Shown here: piece after piece, positions 50,059-59,200 of the stretch
Layout: each line of letters starts with the position of its first letter
How positions within the stretch are numbered: the stretch's first letter is position 1
DNA from: Streptomyces sp. NBC_01314
GTDB taxonomy: Bacteria; Actinomycetota; Actinomycetes; Streptomycetales; Streptomycetaceae
DNA length: 64,000 nt
Direction: 5' to 3'
NCBI RefSeq assembly: GCF_041435215.1
Contig: NZ_CP108394.1
Coordinates: forward strand, 4,712,001-4,776,000
Program-made: the position numbers and the translations under genes
Notes under the pieces: model-generated
What the model was told of the DNA's origin: nothing
Seen by the model: the letters and a program-made list of their open reading frames with translations, nothing else
Database searches by the model: none

Positions 50059-51339
50059 TCACCCCCGCAGCCCCGCCCCCAGCCTCCGCAGCCCCTCCCT
50101 GATCTCCTCCGGCGTCTGCGTCACGAAGCAGAGCCGCAGGGTCGACCGGTCCGGTTCACCGGCGTAGAAGGGAGCGCCGGGCACGTACGCCACGTCCTCC
50201 TCGACCACCCGCGGGAGGAGGGCGGTGGTGTCGTAGGAGGAGGGGAGGCGGGCCCAGAGGAACATGCCGCCCTCGGGCCGGTTCCAGGTGGAGCCCTCGG
50301 GGAGGGCCTCGGCCAGGCCGTCGAGCATGGTGTCGCGGCGCTCCCGGTAGGCGGCGGCGACCCGGACGACATGGGCGTCCAGGTCACGGTCGGCGAGATA
50401 GCGGGCCGCGGCGAGCTGGTTGACGGTCGGGGTGTGCAGGTCGGCCGCCTGCTTGGCGACCACGCACGCCCGGCGCAGCCCGGCGGGCGCGCGCAGCCAG
50501 CCCAGCCGCAGCCCGGGGGCCATCACCTTGGAGAAGGAGCCCAGCAGCGCCGTACGGTCCTCGGCACCCGGGTACGAGGCGATCCACGGCACCCGGTCGC
50601 CCTCGAAGCGGAGTTCGCCGTACGGGTCGTCCTCGACGATCCACAGGCCGCGCCGGGCGGCCACGGAGGCGACGGCCGCCCGCCGCTCGGCGGGGAGTGT
50701 GCGCCCGGTGGGGTTCTGGAAGGTGGGCACGGTGTAGAAGAGCTTGGGCCGGGTCCGCGCCACCAACTCCTCCAGGGCCGCCGGGTCCACTCCGTGCTCG
50801 TCGCCCGGCACGGCCAGCACCCGCGCCCCCGCGAACCGGAACGCCTGAAGTGCCGCCAGATAGCAGGGATCCTCGACCAGGACGACGTCCCCCGGCTCCA
50901 GCAGGGCGGTGGCGAGCAGCGACAGCGCCTGCTGCGACCCGGTGGTGACGAGCACGCCGTCCGCGCCGGTCGGCAGCCCGCGTGCCCCGTACCGCGCGGC
51001 GAGCGCCGCCCGGAGCACCGGCTCGCCCTCGGTCGTCGCGTACTGCAGGGCGCGACCCGCGGATTCGGCGAGCACATCGCGGTAGGCGGCCGCTATCCCC
51101 TCCGCGTCGAACAGCTCCGGGGCCGGCAACCCGCCCGCGAAGTTGACGACTTCGGGACGAGAAGTGACGGCGAGGATGTCCCGAACGGGGGAACCTCCGA
51201 CCGCCGTGACCCGCTCGGCGAAGCCGGGCACGGCCGCCCCGGGACCCGCTGCCTCCTCGCCCCCCGAACCGCCCTCGACCCCCACTTCCGCGACAAACCC
51301 CACGTCATGCGCGGCACGCACAGCATCCACGGCACCCAT
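50059..51339 (-). CDS. PLP-dependent aminotransferase, 2-aminoadipate/MocR-like class
   Basis: A 426-residue fold-type I enzyme: FAGGLPAPELFD, TTGSQQALSLLATALLEPGD, PTFQNPTGRTLP, VEDDPYGELRF and the PLP lysine in LLGSFSKVMAPGLRLGW. It lacks the N-terminal GntR domain of MocR regulators and so is the stand-alone LysN/2-aminoadipate or kynurenine aminotransferase-like type. ATG 51339 has AGGA eight bases upstream. It stands alone, convergent with the DUF4253 gene. The substrate is not predictable. Confidence 0.9.
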   Translation of the reverse strand: MGAVDAVRAAHDVGFVAEVGVEGGSGGEEAAGPGAAVPGFAERVTAVGGSPVRDILAVTSRPEVVNFAGGLPAPELFDAEGIAAAYRDVLAESAGRALQYATTEGEPVLRAALAARYGARGLPTGADGVLVTTGSQQALSLLATALLEPGDVVLVEDPCYLAALQAFRFAGARVLAVPGDEHGVDPAALEELVARTRPKLFYTVPTFQNPTGRTLPAERRAAVASVAARRGLWIVEDDPYGELRFEGDRVPWIASYPGAEDRTALLGSFSKVMAPGLRLGWLRAPAGLRRACVVAKQAADLHTPTVNQLAAARYLADRDLDAHVVRVAAAYRERRDTMLDGLAEALPEGSTWNRPEGGMFLWARLPSSYDTTALLPRVVEEDVAYVPGAPFYAGEPDRSTLRLCFVTQTPEEIREGLRRLGAGLRG

Positions 51340-51455
51340 CCCACGGCTCCTTCGCCATTCCAGGACGGCACGACCCCGCCCCTGCCCGCACCCTAGACAG
51401 GTGCATGCCCTCTACACCCACCATTTCCGCGATGCGGACCGCGCTCCGCACGCTC

Positions 51456-51461
51456 TAGGCT
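51456..51461 (+). promoter_or_regulatory. -10 element giving a leaderless message
   Basis: TAGGCT is a good Streptomyces -10 box and lies six bases before ATG 51468, so transcription would begin at or next to the start codon. No clear -35 or ribosome-binding site is present. Confidence 0.5.
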
Positions 51462-51467
51462 GCGCCC

Positions 51468-52400
51468 ATGCTGCCCAGCGTGGACACGAACGACGAGTTG
51501 CAAGAAGTCGTCGGTGACGAGGCGCTGCTGCGACCTGCTGCCCAGGATCTCTGCGGTCAGCTCGGTCTCGCAGGCGCGCGGATCGTACGTTTCCCCGAGG
51601 GCTCGCTGCCGGTGTACTCCGTCGGCGATGCCCTCGTCCTCAAGCTCTATCCGGGTTTCGAAGCGGCCGAAGCCGTCCGCGAGGCCCGCCTGCTGTCGAT
51701 ACTGTGGGGCAAACTTCCCATCCCCACACCCAGGTTGCACTCGGCCGACCAGTACAAGAACGGCTGGCGCTATGTGCTGATGTCCCGCCTGCCCGGCGAG
51801 GACCTCAACGAGGCCTGGCCCCGGATCCCCCGGCCGGACCAGGAGCGGGTCGTCGTCGAGGCCGCCGAGGGTCTCGCCGCCCTGCACGCCCTGGACGCCA
51901 CCCCGGTCGTTCCCCTCACCGGGCCGCCGGACTGGGGCAGGTTCATCGCCGCACAGCGCGCGGCGGCGGTCGAGCAGCAGCAGAGCGGCGGCCTCTCGGG
52001 CCCCTGGCTGGAACAGATCCCGGACTTCCTGCGGTCCGTGCCCCTGACCGCCCGGCGCCGCCCGGTCCTCCTGCACACCGAGTTCATGCGCGAGCACCTC
52101 ACCGTCGACCCGCACGACGGCTGGCGCCTCACCGGCCTCTTCGACTTCGAGCCGGCCATGGTCGGCGACCCCGCCTACGACTTCGTCAGCGTCGCCCTCT
52201 TCCTCACCCGAGCCGACCCCACCCTGCTGAAACTCTTCTACGAGGCATACGGCCGGCCTCCGTTCGCCCCCCGCGAGCTGATGGCCTACACCCTCCTCCA
52301 CGTCTACAGCGACCTGAACTGGTACCTACGCAGCCTGCCGGCCCCGCCCAGCCAGAACTTCGAGTCGCTGGCGGAGACCTGGTTCGGAACCGGGGGATGA
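51468..52400 (+). CDS. Phosphotransferase-fold protein with altered catalytic loop
   Basis: A 310-residue APH/choline-kinase-like protein: nucleotide lysine probably in ALVLKLYPGFEAAE, hinge YVLMSRLPGEDL, catalytic-loop position HTEFMREHLTVD and metal-site position LFDFEPAMVGDP. In active APH kinases the loop is H-x-D-x4-N; here the Asp is Glu and the Asn is His, although the DFE-like Asp remains. The protein may be a kinase of an unusual subfamily or may bind without phosphorylating. It begins with an ATG directly after a -10 box and stands alone. Confidence 0.78.
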   Translation: MLPSVDTNDELQEVVGDEALLRPAAQDLCGQLGLAGARIVRFPEGSLPVYSVGDALVLKLYPGFEAAEAVREARLLSILWGKLPIPTPRLHSADQYKNGWRYVLMSRLPGEDLNEAWPRIPRPDQERVVVEAAEGLAALHALDATPVVPLTGPPDWGRFIAAQRAAAVEQQQSGGLSGPWLEQIPDFLRSVPLTARRRPVLLHTEFMREHLTVDPHDGWRLTGLFDFEPAMVGDPAYDFVSVALFLTRADPTLLKLFYEAYGRPPFAPRELMAYTLLHVYSDLNWYLRSLPAPPSQNFESLAETWFGTGG

Positions 52401-52466
52401 CGAAAGGGGACGGCCGGCGGAGCGGCCGGGGGACGGCTGGAGGATGAAGGAGGGCGAAGCCCCGCC

Positions 52467-52523
52467 TTCAGGGGCGCGGGGAACTGCGCGACCAGCCCCC
52501 ACGCCCCCGCACCCGACGACCGG
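52467..52523 (+). repeat. Dispersed intergenic repeat copy
   Basis: TTCAGGGGCGCGGGGAACTG then CGCGACCAGCCCCCACGCCCCCGC is a near-perfect copy of the element at 41862 and related to those at 11280 and 30101. It lies between the kinase-like gene and the transposase remnant. Confidence 0.75.
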
Positions 52524-52577
52524 TGACCGGCTGCGTGAGCTGCTGGACCGGCTCGACGCCCTTGCCGAGGAGGCCAG

Positions 52578-52817
52578 ATCTGGCTGGAGATCGTCCAGGT
52601 CGCCCTGGGCCTGCTCGCCTGGATGCCGATGCTCGCCCTGACCTGCGAGCCCCGCCTGTCGGCACCCCGCCGCCTGCGCCTGCGGCTGTTCTCCACCGCC
52701 GCCCAGCTCGTCACCACCGGCCGCCGCCGCATCCTCCGTCTCGCCCACCACTGGCCGTGGAGCGGCGTGGTCACCGAGGCCCCGGCCCGGCTCGAAGCCC
52801 TGCCGAACCCCTACTGA
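52578..52817 (+). pseudogene. IS1380-family transposase C-terminal remnant
   Basis: The frame reads IWLEIVQVALGLLAWMPMLA, RLRLRLFSTAAQLVTTGRRR and HHWPWSGVV...RLEALPNPY before TGA. This is the last ~80 residues of an IS1380-type transposase; the DDE catalytic part is gone. It marks an old insertion at the left edge of the biosynthetic cluster. Confidence 0.75.
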
Positions 52818-53461
52818 CCAGCACGTTCCCTTTTCCGTGAGTAGCCATCCCGACGGAGCCGTGGGAACCCGGCGCCCACCCGACGCGACAGCCGGGCCCA
52901 CACGCTGCCCACCATCAGCCCAGCAAGCCGAAACGGCCCACCAGTTCCACTGACGAGCCGTCACGAAATTCCGAGGTTAATCGTCACCCTCGCCCGAAAG
53001 GGCTGAATGACGAGATTCGGCCATGCCCTGGCGCGATTTATTCGTGTAATTTCTCGGGTTACGTCAACCGGGTAATTAGAAGGCGGGCGCGGAAAGTAAA
53101 TTCCCGGAAGCAGGCTTTTTACTTTACCTACTCTATGTGTCGGACGCGCGGGATCTCTCACCGAGCGTGGTCGTGCGAGCCGGTGTTCCGCCGGTGACAT
53201 AAGCACCAATACGTCAGAAAGCGACCATCTCGAAGGGTGCGTAGCGGGCCATAAGGTTGGCCGGGTTTCACCGTGCGGAACGGAATGAAACATTCAGGTG
53301 CCTTATGACAGTGGGTGTGTAATTACTATCCCAGTACCAACTCTTGAACTTCTTTGGCCAATACGCATAGCCTGCGTGTCGATATCGGCGCCGCTGACCA
53401 CGGAGCGCCGGAACCGTGCCTGATGCTCTCTCAGGCGCTGAACTTATTCATGGGGGATTGC
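52818..53461. other. AT-richer intergenic region opening the biosynthetic cluster
   Basis: This 644-base gap has no convincing gene. From about 52960 to 53400 it is clearly richer in A and T than the rest of the window. It contains an inverted repeat AAAGTAAA/TTTACTTT (53093-53100 and 53118-53125) and a candidate promoter at 53344-53373. It probably carries the control sites of the first biosynthetic gene. Confidence 0.5.
53344..53373 (+). promoter_or_regulatory. Candidate promoter for the FAD oxidoreductase gene
   Basis: TTGAAC (53344-53349) and TAGCCT (53368-53373) are spaced 18 bases apart and match the vegetative Streptomyces consensus well. They would give a leader of about 80 bases before GTG 53462. 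Confidence 0.45.
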
Positions 53462-54703
53462 GTGTACGACGTCATTGTTGTGGGTGCCCGCTGCGCCGGA
53501 TCACCGGTCGCCATGCTCCTGGCGCGGCTCGGACACCGGGTCCTCGTGGTGGACCGGTCCTCCTTTCCCAGCGACACCGTCTCGACGCACTACATCCACC
53601 AGGCAGGGCTGCTGAAGCTCCAGGAGTGGGGACTGCTGGACGAGATCGTGGCGGCCAAGACGCCGGCGCTCCGCACGATGCACTATGCCTACCGGGGCAT
53701 CGAGCTCAACGGCTTCGCCGACCCCGTCGACGGGATCGACGCCGTGTACTGCCCGCGCCGCACCGTGCTCGACGAGATTCTGGTCAACGCCGCCCGCCGG
53801 GCCGGCGCCGAGGTGCTGGAGGGCTTCACCGTCTCCGACGTGATCGCCTCCGACGGCCAGGTGACGGGCATCCGCGGACGCGAGGGCGACGGGCCGGAGC
53901 GGGAGTTCCGGGCCTCGCTGGTCATCGGCGCGGACGGCTTCCACTCCACGGTCGCGAAGAAGGTCGGCGCGCCGCTGTACAACGTGCGCCCCGCGGCCGG
54001 CTTCATCTACTACTCGTACTACAGCGGCCTCGACTGGGGCCTGCACCACAAAACGGGCCTCAACGAGCGCTGGTTCGGCAGCTGGCCCACGAACGACGGG
54101 CTCAACATGCTGGCCATCATCTGTACCCGCGGCCAGCTGAAGGACTTCCGCCAGGACGTGGAGGGCCGCTTCCAGGCCGTCTTCGACGACGTCGACCCGC
54201 TGATGGGCGCCCAACTGCGCGAGAGCGGGCGGCGCGAGGAGGACTTCCGCCCCATGCGCTACCCCGACAACTACTACCGCCGCGCCCACGGCCCGGGCTG
54301 GGCCCTCGTCGGCGACGCCGGCTACCACAAGGACCCCTACACCGGATGGGGCATCACCGACGCCTTCCTCCATGGTGAACTGCTCGCCGAGCGCGTCCAC
54401 CAGGGGCTGTCCGGAGAACGGCCGATGGACGAGGCGCTGGCCGAGTACAACAAGGTGCGTGACGAGGAGAGCGCCGGCGTCTACGACTTCACCACCACGC
54501 TCGGCGAACTCACCGAACTCCCGCCGTTCTTCAAGGCGACGATGAGCGCGATGAGCGTCGACCAGGAGTGGACCAACAAGATGCTCGGCCTGATCGGCGG
54601 CGTCGTCCCGGACTATGAGATCTACGCGCCGGAGGCCCTGGAACGTCTCTACGACGACGCGGGCGTACCGCAGGAGGAGCGGGTCTACGACCCGACCGCG
54701 TGA
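53462..54703 (+). CDS. FAD-dependent oxidoreductase, tailoring enzyme
   Basis: A 413-residue flavoprotein of the halogenase / geranylgeranyl reductase-like group. FAD motif YDVIVVGARCAGSPVAMLLA at the N-terminus (a G-x-R-x-x-G variant), the arginine-containing CPRRTVLDEILV, and the GD motif LVGDAGYHKDPYTGWGITDA. There is no Trp-x-Trp-x-x-Ile halogenase motif visible, so oxygenation or double-bond reduction is more likely than halogenation. GTG 53462 is used because GGGGGA lies four bases upstream; ATG 53450 is the alternative. It is followed by a strong hairpin and then the Rieske oxygenase and the hybrid synthase, pointing to a role in tailoring or precursor oxidation in that pathway. Confidence 0.85.
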   Translation: MYDVIVVGARCAGSPVAMLLARLGHRVLVVDRSSFPSDTVSTHYIHQAGLLKLQEWGLLDEIVAAKTPALRTMHYAYRGIELNGFADPVDGIDAVYCPRRTVLDEILVNAARRAGAEVLEGFTVSDVIASDGQVTGIRGREGDGPEREFRASLVIGADGFHSTVAKKVGAPLYNVRPAAGFIYYSYYSGLDWGLHHKTGLNERWFGSWPTNDGLNMLAIICTRGQLKDFRQDVEGRFQAVFDDVDPLMGAQLRESGRREEDFRPMRYPDNYYRRAHGPGWALVGDAGYHKDPYTGWGITDAFLHGELLAERVHQGLSGERPMDEALAEYNKVRDEESAGVYDFTTTLGELTELPPFFKATMSAMSVDQEWTNKMLGLIGGVVPDYEIYAPEALERLYDDAGVPQEERVYDPTA

Positions 54704-54709
54704 CCTCCC

Positions 54710-54740
54710 GGTACCGGGGCCCCGGGCGGGCCCCGGTACC
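54710..54740 (+). terminator. Hairpin after the FAD oxidoreductase gene
   Basis: A 13-bp perfect stem, GGTACCGGGGCCC with its complement around a five-base loop, begins seven bases after the stop. The remaining 270 bases up to the Rieske gene hold no convincing gene and should contain the next promoter. Confidence 0.75.
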
Positions 54741-55011
54741 CGCGAAGTGACCTCAGCGATCGCAGTGACCGGCGTGAACCGGACAGCCGAGCGCCCCGAG
54801 CGCCTGGCGCCGTGACCCCACGCCGCACCGTCTCGCGTCCCGGAGATCACCTGCGTACGGCGTGCACCACGTGGCGACGGGCGTCCCCGCGCACCCCGGC
54901 GGCCGGCCTGGTGGCGCCACGGCTCCCTGCGCACACTCCCCTCGCCCCGGGCCCCGGGCCCGGCACTCCGTCACCGCCTTCCACGCACCTCACCCCGAGG
55001 GAGCCCAGCAC

Positions 55012-56220
55012 ATGACGCGCGCGTCCAGCATGTTCGACCTCATCAGCGAGCAGACCGAGCAGCGGCCCTACTTCGAGTCCGGCGGCATCGGCCGGTCGCA
55101 CGAGTTCTACACCGGTGGGGAGCAGTTCCGGCGGGAGATGTCCCGTATCTACGGCCGGCACTGGCTCCCGGTGGACCATGTCTCCCGCCTCAGGGAGAAG
55201 GGCGCCTACAGCACCCTGAACATCGGCAGCGGTTCCGTCCTGCTCCTCCACGGCGACGACGGCATCCAGGCGTACCACAACTACTGCCGGCACCGGGGCT
55301 ACAAGCTCGTGGAGGAGGCCAGCGGCAAGCGGCAGAGCCTCGTATGCCTCTACCACTGCTGGGTGTACGACCGGAACGGCAAGCTGAAAAGCCTCAACGG
55401 CACCTACTTCGACCACTTCTTCGAGAAGGAGAAGAACGGTCTGCTGCCCATCCGCACCGAGATCCGCCACGGCGTCGTCTTCGTCACCTTCTCCGACGAC
55501 GCCCCCGACCTCGACAAGGCCCTCGGGGAGTTCGGGGAGTTCGCACGCGTCTACGAACTCGCCGACCTGGAGTGCGTCCAGGCCAAGGACTACCCGGTCG
55601 CCTCGAACTGGAAGCTCGTCGCGCACAACGTCAACGAGAGCCTGCACTTCCCGACCGCGCACAAGGACCTGCACCGCATCACCGACTTCGACGACGCGGG
55701 CACCTACGACCTCGAAGGCGACATCGTCGGGGCCTGGCAATCCATCCGCGGCGGCTTCAACTCCGTGTCCATGACGGGCCACAGCAGACGCACACCCATG
55801 CCGCTCGTGCCCGACGCCGACCGGCAGAGGATCAACTGGATCACCATCCTGCCCAACCTGCTGTTCGGGTTCACCGCCGACTACGTGATGATGCAGTGGG
55901 TCTGGCCCGAGAGCCCCGCCACCTGTTTCGTACGGCACTTCTGGCTGTTCCACCCCTCCGAGACAGCCAAGAGCGACTTCTCCCACGAAGCCGTGTTCGC
56001 CCTGTGGGACAAGGCGAACTACGAGGACTGGGAGATGTGCGAGCGCACCCACCGCGGTCTGTCCAACCCGCTGTGGACCCCCGGTCAGCTCTCTCTCGAC
56101 GAAGAGGTCGTCTCCCAGATCGACGGCTGGGTCGCCGCCCGAACCGCCGACGCCGCGCAGGACACGGACGACACCGACCCCGCCCGCCCCGCCGAGCCCG
56201 CGGCGGAGGGGCGAGCATGA
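55012..56220 (+). CDS. Rieske-type ring-hydroxylating oxygenase, alpha-subunit-like
   Basis: A 402-residue protein. The Rieske [2Fe-2S] ligands are Cys92-x-His94 (YCRHRGYK) and Cys112-x-x-His115 (CLYHCWVYD). The mononuclear iron site follows in NVNESLHFPTAHKDLH, with His212 and His217. The fold is that of stand-alone alpha subunits such as carnitine or stachydrine oxygenases and biosynthetic Rieske enzymes, which hydroxylate or desaturate small molecules using an external reductase. No ferredoxin or reductase gene lies in the window. ATG 55012 has GGAG eight bases upstream. Its stop overlaps the start of the synthase gene (ATGA), so the two are co-translated. Confidence 0.92.
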   Translation: MTRASSMFDLISEQTEQRPYFESGGIGRSHEFYTGGEQFRREMSRIYGRHWLPVDHVSRLREKGAYSTLNIGSGSVLLLHGDDGIQAYHNYCRHRGYKLVEEASGKRQSLVCLYHCWVYDRNGKLKSLNGTYFDHFFEKEKNGLLPIRTEIRHGVVFVTFSDDAPDLDKALGEFGEFARVYELADLECVQAKDYPVASNWKLVAHNVNESLHFPTAHKDLHRITDFDDAGTYDLEGDIVGAWQSIRGGFNSVSMTGHSRRTPMPLVPDADRQRINWITILPNLLFGFTADYVMMQWVWPESPATCFVRHFWLFHPSETAKSDFSHEAVFALWDKANYEDWEMCERTHRGLSNPLWTPGQLSLDEEVVSQIDGWVAARTADAAQDTDDTDPARPAEPAAEGRA

Positions 56221-59200
56221 CGACCAACTGCTACATCATCGGGGGAACCCGGGTCCTCACCCAGTGCGCCGCACAACTGCTCGACGCGGGCGTACGAATC
56301 GAGGGCATACTCAGCGACGACCCGGCCGCCGTGGCGTGGGCCGGCGAACACACCGTGCCCGTGCTCGACCCGCACGGCGACCTGACGGCGACGCTCTCCG
56401 AGCGGAAGTTCGACTACCTGTTCAGCATGGTCAACTTCCGCATCCTGACCGCGGACGTCCTGGACCTGCCCGAGGTCGCCGCGGTCAACTTCCACGACGG
56501 CCCCCTCCCCCGCTACTCCGGCAGCAACGCCCCGGCCTGGGCCCTGTACGAGGGCGCGACCCGGCACGCGGCGACCTGGCACCGGATGACGGAGGCCGTG
56601 GACGCCGGCGGCGTCCTGCTCGAACGCTGGTTCCCGGTCCGTGACCACTCCACCGCGCTCTCCCTGACGTACGAGACCGCCGAGACCGGCATCGAGCTGT
56701 TCAAGGACCTCGTCCCGCACATCGTGGCGGGCACCCTGCCCGACAGCGTCGACGTCGGCGACCGCGAACGGCGGTTCTACCGGCGGTCCGCCCGCATGGC
56801 CTCCGGCGGGCTCATCCACTCCGGCACCTCGGCCGCCGAGGCCGCCCGTATCTCCAAGGCCCTGGACCACGGCAGTTTCCCCAACCCTCTCGGCATACCC
56901 ACGCTCGTCACCGAACAGGGCGCCGTCCTCACCCGGCAGATCAGGCTCATCCCCCGGGCCGAGCCCCGCACGGACACCACCGTGCTGTCGGTGACCACGT
57001 CGGCGCTGACCCTCGCCGCCCCGGACGCGGACCTCGTCCTCAGCGATTTCACCGCCGTCGACGGCAGCTCCCTCAGCGGCCAGGCCGCCGCCCAGCGGCT
57101 CGGCGCCGTCGAAGGCACGCCCCTGCCGCCCGTCGGCGAGGAACGGCTCGCCGCCATCGCCGCCGCCCAGAAGCCGCTGCGGGCTCACGAACCGTGGTGG
57201 AGCGCCCGGTTGCGGGAACTGCGCCCGGCACGGCTGCCCGTCGACGACTTCAGCGCCGGCGCGGCGCACTACGGCCGCTACGAGATGGCGTTCGTCCCCG
57301 GTTCCCGCGACGAGGCGATCGCCGTCGTCCACGCCTTCCTCGGCGTCGTGGCCGAGCGCGCCGACGAGCCGGCCTTCGACTTCGCCTGGTCGCCGTCGGA
57401 CGCCCGCGCGCGGGCCGGGAAGACCCATGGCATCGCCGCGGCGCGCCTCCCCGTACGGTTCGACGGCGACAGCGCCGGCGCCCTGCGCGACAAGCTCGAC
57501 GAGGCCGCCGCCCGGCACGGCTACGCCGCCGACCTGGAGGTCCGGCTCGGCCTCGCGGGACGCCCTCTGGGCTCCGGGGAGCCGACGTTCACCGATGTCA
57601 TGGTCCTCGAACGCGGCGCGGGGGAGGAGGCGTCGGCCGAACCGCACACCGAGATCGCACTCCTGTGCCTGCGGGACGGCCCGCCGACGGTCTTCGTCCG
57701 TGACACCGCGATGGGCCGCGACGAGGCGCTGGAGTTCACGGAGCGGGTCGAGGACCTCGCCCTGGCCGCCCTGTTCCACGGCGACGGCGCGCGGCCCGCG
57801 CTCCATCCCGACGCCAACCGGCCGGACGCCGAGGAGGCAGCTGATCCGGCCGATACGGCTCATACACCCGAGATGGCCGATACGGCGGGGACGACCGATA
57901 CGGCGGAGACGACGGCACCCGGCAGCGCGACCGTGCTCGACCTGTTCGCCGCCGCGGTCGCCGAACGGCCCACGGCCACCGCCGTCCGCAGTGGCACCCG
58001 CACCCTCGACTACGCCGCCCTGGACGCCTGGGCCGACGCGATCGCCGCCCGTCTGCACGACCAGGGCATCGAGTCCGGATCGGTGGTCGGTGTCCTCGTC
58101 GAACGGGGCGTCCACCTGATCCCCGTCCTCCTCGGCATCCTCCGCTCCGGCGCCGCCTTCCTCCCGCTCGACCCGGCCTACCCCACGGACCGCCTGCGCG
58201 GATACACCGAGGTCGCGCGGTGCGACCTGATCCTCACCGACCCCACCACCGACGACCTCGGCGCCTCACTGGGCACGGCCCTGCGCGTACCGGAGGCGGA
58301 CGGGTCGGCACCGGCCGTACCGCCGCGAGTCGAGGCGGACGACCTCGCGTACCTCCTGTTCACCAGCGGATCCACGGGCGCCCCCAAGGGCGTGGAGATC
58401 GAGCACGGGGCTCTCGCCAACTTCCTCACCGGGATCGGGGAACGGCTCGGCTCCTCTGCCGAGGACGCCGTACTCGCCCACACGACAGTGGCCTTCGACA
58501 TCTCCCTGCTGGAACTCCTCCTGCCGCTGACCGTCGGCGCCACGGTCGTCCTCGCCTCCCGCGAGACGGCACGCGATCCGCGGCGCCTGGCCGAACTGGC
58601 CGGCGAGGTGACCGTCGCCCAGGCCACACCGAGCATGTGGCGGCTCCTCCTGGCCACCGGGTGGACCCCGCCGACGGGGCTCACCGTCCTCTCGGGCGGC
58701 GAAGCCCTGCCACGGAGCGTCGCCGAGGGCCTGCACGCCCCGGCCCGCGCTCTGTGGAACCTGTACGGCCCCACCGAGGCCACCATCTGGGCCTCCGCCC
58801 ACCGTGTCACCTCCGTGGGCGACTTCGTCCCGCTCGGTGAGCCGCTGCCGAACCTCCGGCTGCATGTCCTGGACGAGCGGCTGGAGCCGTGCGCGCCCGG
58901 TACGAGGGGCTCGCTGTGGATCTCCGGCGCCGGACTCGCCCGCGGGTACGCCCACCGGTCCGACCTCACGGCGGACGCCTTCACCGTCCACCCCGCCACC
59001 GGGGTGCGCCTCTACCGGACCGGTGACGAGGTACGGCTCCACACGGACGGCGCCGTCGAATGGCTCGGCCGTGCCGACGCCCAGGTCAAGGTACGGGGCA
59101 ACCGCATCGAGCCCGCCGAGATCGAGCAGGTGCTGGAACGGTTCTCCGGGATCACGGCGGCCGTCGTCGGCGCCGCCCGCTTCGAGGGCCGGGGCGAACC

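Noticed and set aside
53462..54703. Flavin-dependent halogenase
   Set aside because: The overall fold and GD motif fit, but the WxWxIP halogenase motif is not seen.
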